From Zizania palustris (taxonomy: Eukaryota; Streptophyta; Magnoliopsida; Poales; Poaceae): 64,000 nt of DNA. The translations under genes were made by a program, and so were the position numbers. The notes beneath the pieces were generated by a model. The model saw only the letters and a program-made list of their open reading frames with translations. It searched no databases and had not been told where the DNA came from. Of the stretch, positions 57,305-64,000 are shown one piece after another; position 1 is the stretch's first letter; each line of letters begins with the position of its first letter. The stretch is from contig JAAALK010000698.1 in NCBI GenBank assembly GCA_019279435.1, positions 124,001 through 188,000 on the forward strand. The letters are read 5' to 3'.

Positions 57305-59851
57305 TTATGCGAAGTATCGCTTTAGGTGCTCCGCATGCCAAGTATGTGCTAACTCTTCACCTTCTAAATTAGCTAATTTAAATGAACCAGGGCGCCCCGA
57401 GCGGACGATTAGATATGGACCTTCCCATTTATTGCCTAACTTCCCTGGTGCTATAATGCTTCGTAGAACAAGATGACCCGGCCTTAACTCGCTGAGCTTA
57501 ACCTTCGGGTCATACCAAGTCTTCGTCTGCTGATGATACTTTGATAAATTGGCTACAGCTCGAAGCCTTGTTTCTTCTGACAAATCTAACGAAGCTTGTC
57601 TTTCTTCTTCGATGTCTGGTTCGGTGCTGCGAAGTGAGCCCCCTTTGAGCTCCGTTGGAGTCATAGCTTCATCTCCGAATAGTAGTCTGAACGGAGTAAA
57701 ACCTGTGGACCTTGTTTGCGTAGTCCGAATGGACCACAGAATCTTCGGAAGCTCTTCGGTCCACAGTCCCTTTGACAACCCTACTATTCTTCGATTTAGC
57801 CCTGATAAGATATTTCCATTGGCTCGTTCAACGGCTCCATTCGACTGAGGATGTCTTACTGCAGCAAAACATAGTTGAATGCCTAGGTCTTCGCAAAACT
57901 TTCTGAAGGGTTCTGCGTCGAACTGTGTTCCATTATCAACTGTGAGATATCTAGGCACTCCGAACCGGCAAATAATGTTTTTCCAGAAGAATTTCTGTAC
58001 ATTGTTCGAAGTGATAGCTGTTAAGGGCTCTGCTTCCACCCACTTAGAGAAATATTCAATAGCTACCACTGCGAACTTGAGATTTCCCTTTGCTAACGGA
58101 AAGGGACCAATTAGATCCATACCCCATCTGGCCATAGGCCATACTGGAGCAATGATTTGAAGAGCTGTTGGTGGGCGATGACTCCGTCGACCCATCCACT
58201 GGCATCCTTGGCAAGTGCGGACTAAGCTCTCCGCATCAGCTGTTATTGTGGGCCAATAAAGCCCCTGGCGAAGTGTTTTTCCTGCCAGAGCTCTAGGGGC
58301 TAAATGGCTTCCACAAAGGCCTTCGTGAATTTCTCGAAGAATTTCTTGGCCTTCGGCTTGAGATATACATCGGAGTAGAGGGGAACATACTCCGGCCTTG
58401 TATAATATACCGTTGATTAGCTGATAGTTTCTTGCTCTGAGCTTTAATCTTGACAATTGGGGCTCTTCGGGCAAATTTGTTCCTCCTTGCACGAGTTCTA
58501 TGATTGAATCCTTCCAATCTGCACTAGGAATGCAGAGAATCTCTGCAGAAGCAACTTGTGGCACCGAAGGTATATTGAGCTCCTCATAGAAAGCTTCGTC
58601 AGGCACATCCACAGCTCCGGCAGCAGCCTTCGCTAAAATGTCCGCTTGCACGTTTTCAGCTCTTGGTATACTCCGAATGGAAATACCCTTGAAATGTGCT
58701 TCGATCTTGCGAATTTCTTCTAAGTACTTTGCAAGCTGTGGATGTCGGACTTGAAAACTTTTGTCTACGTGCCCTGCTACTATCTGAGAATCTGTTTTTA
58801 TAATTATCCTTGTAGCCCCTAGAGCACGTGCTTTCCGGAGTCCCAATAATATTCCTTCGTACTCCGCTATATTATTGGTAGACTTAAAGTTGAGTCTTGC
58901 GGAGTACATTGCTCTTTGACCTGACGGAGAAATTAATACTGCCCCAATACCTGCTCCGGATGCTTGGAAAGCCCCATCGGAGTAAATAGTCCATACTCCG
59001 TCATCTGATTTCTCCGGAGTCAACTTCGCAGGTGGAGTCCACTCTGCTACGAAGTCTGCTAGGACTTGGGATTTGATAGCTGTCCTTGCCAGGAAAGATA
59101 TGCCGAAGGGTGCTAGTTCTACTGCCCACTTTCCAATTCTTCTAGTGGAATCTTTGCTTCGGAGCATATCTCCTAAAGGATACGAAGTTGGTACAATTAC
59201 ATTGTGAGCCAAAAAATAATGTCTTAGCTTCCTCGAAGCCATTATCAGAGCATAAACGAATTTCTCAAGTTCGGAGTATCTTGTCTTCGCTCCTGACAAT
59301 GCTTCGGATACAAAATAGACAGGATTTTGGACCAACTTCCCATTGATATCAGCTTCTCTGACAAGGACTGCGCTGACTGCTGAGCCTGTGGCTGCAAGAT
59401 ACAGAAGTAGGGTTTCGTCCGCAATAGGCACCGTAAGTGTAGCAAGATTGCTGAGATAATCTTTAATATCTTCGAAGCTTTTCTGACACTCCGGTGTCCA
59501 TGCAAAATCTTCGGACCCTTTCAAGGCTTTAAAGATTGGCAAGCTCCTCTCCGCAGATCTTGATAAAAACCTGCTAAGTGCGGCTAGACGTCCAGTCAGC
59601 TTTTGCACTTGCTTTAAATTCTCCGGAGGAGCCATCTTCTGCAGCGCAGTTATTTGAGTAGGGCTAGCTTCAATTCCCCTGCTTGAAACTAAGTACCCTA
59701 ACAACTTTCCAGCCTTAGCTCCGAATATACATTTTTCGGGGTTAAGGCGGATCCCACATGCCCGAAGGCTATTGAATGTTTCTGCTAAGTCTAGGCTATG
59801 TTGGTGCTTTAAAGCACTCTTTATTACAATATCATCCATATAGGCCTCCAC
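57305..59851 (-). CDS. pol: Tat pol: RT end, RNase H, archaeal-type RNase H, integrase
   Basis: An 848-residue open frame on the minus strand. It begins just before the catalytic AYMDDIVIKS of RT, which shows that it is the continuation of the frame at 59872-62700 after a one-base shift. RT thumb and RT-linked RNase H follow (LYLAATGSAVSAVLV, KTRYSELEKFVYAL), then a second RNase H (IYSDGAFQASGAG, NNIAEYEGILLGL, KTDSQIVAGHVDKS). Integrase has the zinc end (HEGLCGSHLAPRAL, CQGCQWMGR), D-D-E core (GMDLIGPFP, TVDNGTQF, GAVERANG) and a C-terminal WEGPYLIV domain ending KRYFA at 57305. Two RNase H domains mark the Tat lineage. All catalytic residues are present. Confidence 0.95.
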   Translation of the reverse strand: MEAYMDDIVIKSALKHQHSLDLAETFNSLRACGIRLNPEKCIFGAKAGKLLGYLVSSRGIEASPTQITALQKMAPPENLKQVQKLTGRLAALSRFLSRSAERSLPIFKALKGSEDFAWTPECQKSFEDIKDYLSNLATLTVPIADETLLLYLAATGSAVSAVLVREADINGKLVQNPVYFVSEALSGAKTRYSELEKFVYALIMASRKLRHYFLAHNVIVPTSYPLGDMLRSKDSTRRIGKWAVELAPFGISFLARTAIKSQVLADFVAEWTPPAKLTPEKSDDGVWTIYSDGAFQASGAGIGAVLISPSGQRAMYSARLNFKSTNNIAEYEGILLGLRKARALGATRIIIKTDSQIVAGHVDKSFQVRHPQLAKYLEEIRKIEAHFKGISIRSIPRAENVQADILAKAAAGAVDVPDEAFYEELNIPSVPQVASAEILCIPSADWKDSIIELVQGGTNLPEEPQLSRLKLRARNYQLINGILYKAGVCSPLLRCISQAEGQEILREIHEGLCGSHLAPRALAGKTLRQGLYWPTITADAESLVRTCQGCQWMGRRSHRPPTALQIIAPVWPMARWGMDLIGPFPLAKGNLKFAVVAIEYFSKWVEAEPLTAITSNNVQKFFWKNIICRFGVPRYLTVDNGTQFDAEPFRKFCEDLGIQLCFAAVRHPQSNGAVERANGNILSGLNRRIVGLSKGLWTEELPKILWSIRTTQTRSTGFTPFRLLFGDEAMTPTELKGGSLRSTEPDIEEERQASLDLSEETRLRAVANLSKYHQQTKTWYDPKVKLSELRPGHLVLRSIIAPGKLGNKWEGPYLIVRSGRPGSFKLANLEGEELAHTWHAEHLKRYFA

Positions 59852-59871
59852 ATTGCGACCTAGTTGATGAC

Positions 59872-62700
59872 CTAGAGCCTAGCAACTAATCTTGAAAAAG
59901 TAGCCCCGGCATTTCTTAGGCCAAAGGGCATTCTTACATAGCAGAAGACTCCCGAAGGAGTTACAAAGCTCGTCTTGATTTCATCTTCGCGCTTCAACCA
60001 TATTTGATGATAGCCGGAATAGGCGTCAAGGAAGCTTAGTAACTCCGAACCTGCAGTGGAGTCAACTAGTTGATCAATTCGGGGCATGGGGTAGGGGTCA
60101 CGTGGGCACGCTTTATTCAAAGATGTGAAATCAATGCACATGCGCCACTTTCCGGAGGACTTCTTCCTGACGAAGACTGGGTTTGCTAACCATTCTGTAT
60201 GGGCCACTTCTCTGATAATCCCAGCCTTCAACAGTTTTTCAACTTCGTCCTTAGCTAGAGCAGCTCTCTCTGCGGACATCTTCCGGAGCCCTTGTCGAAC
60301 AGGCCGGGCCTTCGGGTTTACAAGCAAGCTGTGCTCAATAATATCCCGATCGACTCCGGTGATATCTTCGTCAGACCAAGCGAAGACATCCAAATTTTCT
60401 TCTACGACCTTTTCCAAGGAAGTTGCAACTTCAGGAGGTAAATCTTTACCAAATTGAAAAGTGTATTCTTTACCATCTTTGACAATGACCTTCGTTGCAA
60501 TCTCTCCTTCGGGACTTGGTCTTGGAAATGACTTCTTCGAAGCTTCGGAGGAGGCTGAAAAAATTTCTCCATTATCTTGGACATTGTTTACCTGCCTCGG
60601 ATCAAGAGGAGGACCGTGACCATATTCTGCCCTCCGAGCCATGGCTTGATCTCCGAAGATTGTTAGAACTCCTAACTGTGTGGGCATCTTCATGCACAAG
60701 TAATTGTGATGCGCCACAGCTCCGAACTGATTCAACATGCCTCGCCCAAAGATAACATTATAAGCGTACGGGGCATCTACTACATCAAAGATAACTTCCT
60801 CAGTTCGGGCTAGTAAACCTTCTCCGAAGGTTACTTCCAGGCCTATCTGGCCAAGTGCATCTAGCGGAGGTCCTGCGAAGCCTTGCAGAGGACGAGCCGC
60901 TGGGAGGAGATGCTTTCGGGAAATGCATAACTGATCGAAGGCTTGCACAAATATGATATCTGCCGAGCTACCTCCGTCAATTAGCACCCTTCGGACTTCA
61001 GTCCCTGCAATATCAGCAGTGATAACCAACGGATCTGCATGCGGGAACTTGATACCAGCTGCATCCTCCGCAGAGAAAGATATTGGAACATGAGACCACT
61101 CCGGCATTGCAGCTGCAGATGACGAAGTTCCAATGTGGCCTACTTCTCGAACGTACTCTCTTCGCTGTCTCTTGGACATGCTTCCGAGAGTACCTCCTCC
61201 GGAGATAGGGAGAACTACTCTCTTCCCTCTATCTTGCCCTTCTTCTTGCTTCGGAGGTGGCATAACATTGGCCACCGGAGGATGTCTTGCAGCATCAAAA
61301 TTTTCTATTCGCGCTACAGCCTGGACCGGCTCCGAGCGCACTGCTGCTGCTGGACTTCGGTCGGTACTACCTCGACCCGAAGTTCTCTCCAAGTATTCTC
61401 CCCGAAGGGTAAGAATAGCCTTGCAGGTGTCAGTTGCATGGCTTCGGTTCTCTCCATGAATACAGCAAAAAAGGGTCTGGCCTTTGCCAGCCGTTTTCCC
61501 TGGCGGCCTCCAGCCGCTGGACTTGTTCCCCGCAGGCTGTGGAGCTCTTGGTGCAAACTTCTGCGGGGGTGCAATGTTTAAGACCTCAGAACGAGGGTGC
61601 TTTTGCCCTCTTCTTCTATCATGTTGCACTTCGGGGACTGGCTCTTGCGGCGGAGCCGAAGTCTTCACTTCTGCTTTAACTTCTGTCAACACTGTCGAAG
61701 TGGCAGTAGTTCTCCGAAGCCAACCTTCTTCCGACTTCGAGTACTCCTCGAAGTACGACATCAACTGTGATACTGTGGTGATGCTCTTCCGATGCAATTT
61801 ATCCAGAAGGCCTTTATGACTGACGCCTTCCCGAGCCGCATCAACCACCGAAGATGTGGACAGCCCCCGAATTTGCGACTTCGTGTGAGCGAAGCGCTTG
61901 AAGTACTGTCTCAATGTTTCTCCGGGGAGCTGTTTCACTTGGAAAAGGCTTCCAGTCGACATGGGGGGCACGAAGGTACCCTGGAAGTTACTTATGAACT
62001 TCTTCTTCAACTGTAACCATGTCGTGATTGATCCTGGTTTTAAAGACCAGAACCATCTCAACGCCACTCCTTCAAGGGCTAACGGGAAGCTCTTCGCCAT
62101 AGTTTCTCTGTCTCCGCCACTAGCCTCGATTGCTAGGGCATAAGAACGCGCAAACTCACTGGGATCTTCGTCTCCGGCATACTTGCTAAGCTTCGAAGCT
62201 TTGAACCTTGGATCGAAGCGAACCTTCTGAAGCTCGGGATGCAACGGAGATTCATTGTCGTAAGAGGCGTTCTCCGGGGCTTCGGGATAGTCAAGATCGT
62301 CGTCTTCGTGCACTTCGGGGATAGCTGGGGTGGCTTGAGGGTGAAGCCTGTTCGCAGCCTCCTGTCGCCACCTCGCTACCTCGGCTTGAAGATTGGCCAT
62401 TTGAGTGGCCATGTCTCCAAGGCTATCTTCATCTCCTCCGGAAGGACCTTCCGGGTCTTGAGAACTGGTATGATCAGTTCCGATCGGAATGGAGGGTGGC
62501 AGAGTGGCTCCGGGCGGTCGGAGTGTAGAAGGGGTTGGTGGAGAGGTTTCGTATCCTCGAGGGATAGAAGCCCCTTGCGGAGTTTGAGGTGGAGGGATAG
62601 TCGAAGACCCTCCGACTTCAACTGTGTCGAAGGGTATCTCTCCGGAGATCCGAGAGGACCTCCGAGTGGGATTGCGAGGTGCACTCCGCTTAGGAGGCAT
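59872..62700 (-). CDS. gag-pol: Tat gag, protease and RT start
   Basis: A 942-residue open frame on the minus strand from the ATG at 62700. Residues ~1-150 are Pro/Ser-rich and basic at the start (MPPKRSAPRNPTRRSSR). A retrotransposon Gag domain is at ~155-330 (FARSYALAIEASGGD, LKKKFISNFQGTF). A zinc knuckle of CX2HX5HX4C form is at ~412-426. Protease is at ~550-690 with VLIDGGSSADII. RT from ~790 has KWRMCIDFTSLNKACPRD, FLDAYSGYHQI and MPFGLRNAGATFSR. The frame ends at a TAG at 59872-59874, in the middle of RT, because one base is missing near 59875-59883. The PBS lies 42 bases upstream of the ATG. Confidence 0.95.
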   Translation of the reverse strand: MPPKRSAPRNPTRRSSRISGEIPFDTVEVGGSSTIPPPQTPQGASIPRGYETSPPTPSTLRPPGATLPPSIPIGTDHTSSQDPEGPSGGDEDSLGDMATQMANLQAEVARWRQEAANRLHPQATPAIPEVHEDDDLDYPEAPENASYDNESPLHPELQKVRFDPRFKASKLSKYAGDEDPSEFARSYALAIEASGGDRETMAKSFPLALEGVALRWFWSLKPGSITTWLQLKKKFISNFQGTFVPPMSTGSLFQVKQLPGETLRQYFKRFAHTKSQIRGLSTSSVVDAAREGVSHKGLLDKLHRKSITTVSQLMSYFEEYSKSEEGWLRRTTATSTVLTEVKAEVKTSAPPQEPVPEVQHDRRRGQKHPRSEVLNIAPPQKFAPRAPQPAGNKSSGWRPPGKTAGKGQTLFCCIHGENRSHATDTCKAILTLRGEYLERTSGRGSTDRSPAAAVRSEPVQAVARIENFDAARHPPVANVMPPPKQEEGQDRGKRVVLPISGGGTLGSMSKRQRREYVREVGHIGTSSSAAAMPEWSHVPISFSAEDAAGIKFPHADPLVITADIAGTEVRRVLIDGGSSADIIFVQAFDQLCISRKHLLPAARPLQGFAGPPLDALGQIGLEVTFGEGLLARTEEVIFDVVDAPYAYNVIFGRGMLNQFGAVAHHNYLCMKMPTQLGVLTIFGDQAMARRAEYGHGPPLDPRQVNNVQDNGEIFSASSEASKKSFPRPSPEGEIATKVIVKDGKEYTFQFGKDLPPEVATSLEKVVEENLDVFAWSDEDITGVDRDIIEHSLLVNPKARPVRQGLRKMSAERAALAKDEVEKLLKAGIIREVAHTEWLANPVFVRKKSSGKWRMCIDFTSLNKACPRDPYPMPRIDQLVDSTAGSELLSFLDAYSGYHQIWLKREDEIKTSFVTPSGVFCYVRMPFGLRNAGATFSRLVARL

Positions 62701-62741
62701 GATGCAAGAGGTTGGTAGAGAACGAAGTTTTTTGGACTAAG

Positions 62742-62760
62742 TTCCCCACGGACGGCGCCA
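62742..62760 (-). other. Primer-binding site of Tat copy 2
   Basis: On the minus strand TGGCGCCGTCCGTGGGGAA, two bases inside the 5' LTR. It begins with TGG and resembles the tRNA-Asp-type primer site found in many plant Ty3/gypsy elements, with some mismatches. Confidence 0.75.
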
Positions 62761-62762
62761 AC

Positions 62763-63257
62763 TGTTGGCGTAAAAGATTACGCTAACAGGTTTCTGTAGA
62801 AAAGAAACTAACAAACGAAGTGTTTGCGAAGCAAACTGTTCTAAGCCTCTGAAAGGATAATAACTTAGAATAGTTCGAAAGTGTGTATTGATTCACTTGT
62901 AATCGGTCCCTATTACAGGATGAAATGGGGGGTATTTATAGGCCTGAACATTAAGGAAAAGACCTATTTACCCCTTTATTACAACCGACATTAAGGAAAC
63001 TATTTGGTTTCCTTAATAGGGCTAAAATGGTAAAAGACTAATCTAATAGGATAGAAGATAAGTCTTCCATCTTAGCTGGCAGAAAAGATCCTGAAGGGCT
63101 TTGGTTCGAAGACATACTTCGAACCAATGCCTGCCTTCGTGCTTCGATCCAGGTTCCAAGCACCTTCGAAGATGGCCTTCGGACAATCTTCGAACTGGTT
63201 GGCTGTCATCATGCTGCTTTGGCAATAACCCTGAAGATGAGATATTTTCCCCCAACA
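62763..63257 (-). repeat. 5' LTR of Tat copy 2
   Basis: 495 bp, identical to the LTR at 51629-52122 except for one extra A in a CTAACAAAC context near 62810. TATAAATA on the minus strand at about 62932-62941. Confidence 0.97.
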
Positions 63258-63262
63258 ATATC

Positions 63263-63904
63263 TATAAAAAATTCCCTTAAGGGCATTTATGTCCTTTCCT
63301 GTTTCTTAGTGGGCTATAAAAAACATAATGTCTTAGGGTTAGGGTTAACACTTTTGGGAAATCATTTTGCAAATCACAAAAATTGTGTTCCACGGTTGGT
63401 TTTTTTTGCCGCTATCGTGTTCTTTTTCTGAGCCGCCTACACTCTTCGGCCGCCGCCGACTTTTCTTTGCCAAAAGGTACACCATCGCTGGCTTGTTATT
63501 TTTCTGCTACTTGTATTTTGAGTCACTGACAGCTTACTGTTCGTTGGTGAGCTTTGCCTGCATGTCTTCTAGGCGCTAGGATCAAACTCTGCCTAGTGCC
63601 TCTATTTGTTCTGATTGCCTCGGAGCTAGAGCCAGTGTGCGTGAAGCAACACCACAACCCAAAGCCGTCGGACGCGCGTTGCTCTCTAGTGCTCACCCGA
63701 TGCACTCGCACGTGCGCCGCCCGAGAAAGAAGCTACCTGCCTGGACACGCGTGGAGCCTAAACCAAGGCTCTGTACGACCTATATCTCTGCATCGACCAA
63801 GCGCCAGGAATTATCGCTCTATAGAGAACACTTCGAGCACTATAGTCCAAGAAGGCGCCAACGCCATCTGATTTCTCTGCCTATTCCTCGTGTTGCGTGT
63901 TCAT
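63263..63904 (+). repeat. SIRE-c LTR, second part
   Basis: Continues the LTR interrupted at 51628, since ATATC flanks the Tat element on both sides. It includes a possible TATA (GGGCTATAAAAAAC, about 63312). It has no clean LTR end before the next LTR starts at 63905, so it is cut by that insertion. Confidence 0.6.
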
Positions 63905-64000
63905 TGAGAAACCAAGTGGGATTTGGACTGTGGTTTTATCTTAGTGATGAGTGAATGACAAGTTTGCCCGGTTCTAGATTTGGGTGTGTGTTTGGCTTAT
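63905..64000 (+). repeat. SIRE-b type LTR start
   Basis: TGAGAAACCAAGTGGG and the following ~90 bases (GTGATGAGTGAATGACAAG, GGGTGTGTGTTTGGC) match the start of the LTR at 23217-24812 read on the minus strand. It runs off the window. Confidence 0.8.

Larger units (their letters stand above)
51629..63257 (-). mobile_element. Tat-lineage Ty3/gypsy retrotransposon, copy 2, nearly intact
   Basis: An 11.6-kb element with gag-pol on the minus strand, flanked by two 494/495-bp LTRs that differ by one base indel by eye and by the 5-bp duplication ATATC (51624-51628 and 63258-63262). Parts in its own direction: 5' LTR (62763-63257), PBS, gag-protease-RT, RT-RNase H-RNase H-integrase, a tandem repeat block, an antisense gene, purine tract, 3' LTR (51629-52122). 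The only visible lesion in gag-pol is one base in RT. It is therefore a very recent insertion. Confidence 0.97.

Noticed and set aside
63400..63954. Host gene at the right end (frames at 63554-63871 and 63637-63954)
   Set aside because: The frames lie inside a SIRE-c LTR and cross the start of the next LTR; no domain or exon pattern is seen.

Overview
This window is plant nuclear DNA made almost wholly of transposable elements, mostly LTR retrotransposons nested in one another. The families seen are a CRM-like chromovirus, Tat-lineage Ty3/gypsy elements with two RNase H domains, several SIRE/Maximus-type Ty1/copia elements and one CACTA DNA transposon end. This mix suggests a monocot, most likely a grass, and a repeat-rich, possibly pericentromeric region (inference). 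I see no convincing host gene, tRNA, rRNA or CRISPR array. Two runs of exactly 1000 N (4200-5199 and 48110-49109) split the window into three contigs: A (1-4199), B (5200-48109) and C (49110-64000).

Contig A is the 3' half of a Tat element (copy 1). Its pol lies on the minus strand, and a second, intron-containing gene lies on the plus strand. Contig B opens inside a CRM-like element (5200-11436). Next come the gag start and 5' LTR of an old Tat-type element C (11437-13462, minus), a fragment of a SIRE-type LTR (to 15171), and two Tat-type relics D (minus) and E (plus) in inverted orientation (15177-22225). SIRE-b pieces on the minus strand follow (22226-27748), then a young nearly complete SIRE-a element (27749-38333), a second SIRE-a element cut after gag (38334-41477), and the body of element C (41478-46873, minus). 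The contig ends with the 5' LTR and leader of a CRM-like element (46874-48109). Contig C holds a CACTA end (49110-50594) and the 3' end and LTR of a third SIRE family. That LTR is split by a young, nearly complete Tat element (copy 2, 51629-63257) flanked by the duplication ATATC. The start of another SIRE LTR closes the window.

The most interesting object is in Tat copy 2. Besides gag-pol on the minus strand, it carries on the opposite strand a four-exon gene (52601-56320). This gene has a TATA box, GT-AG introns that keep the frame, a PF04195-like domain, a coiled coil and a basic C-terminal nuclear-signal-like patch. Its last two exons are also intact in copy 1, where pol is broken. The gene and pol converge on a 60-bp tandem repeat array present in both copies. 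Extra antisense ORFs are known in the Tat lineage; the clean exon structure with its own promoter is what deserves attention.

Two other observations stand out. The SIRE-a LTRs hold a run of short hairpins whose stems change in a compensatory way between copies. The two CRM-like halves at opposite ends of contig B share the duplication GCCTC and both abut the gag of element C, so contig B appears rotated or tandemly duplicated relative to the genome. The two CRM LTRs differ almost only by single-base indels, which points to consensus errors, so many frameshifts reported here may not be real.
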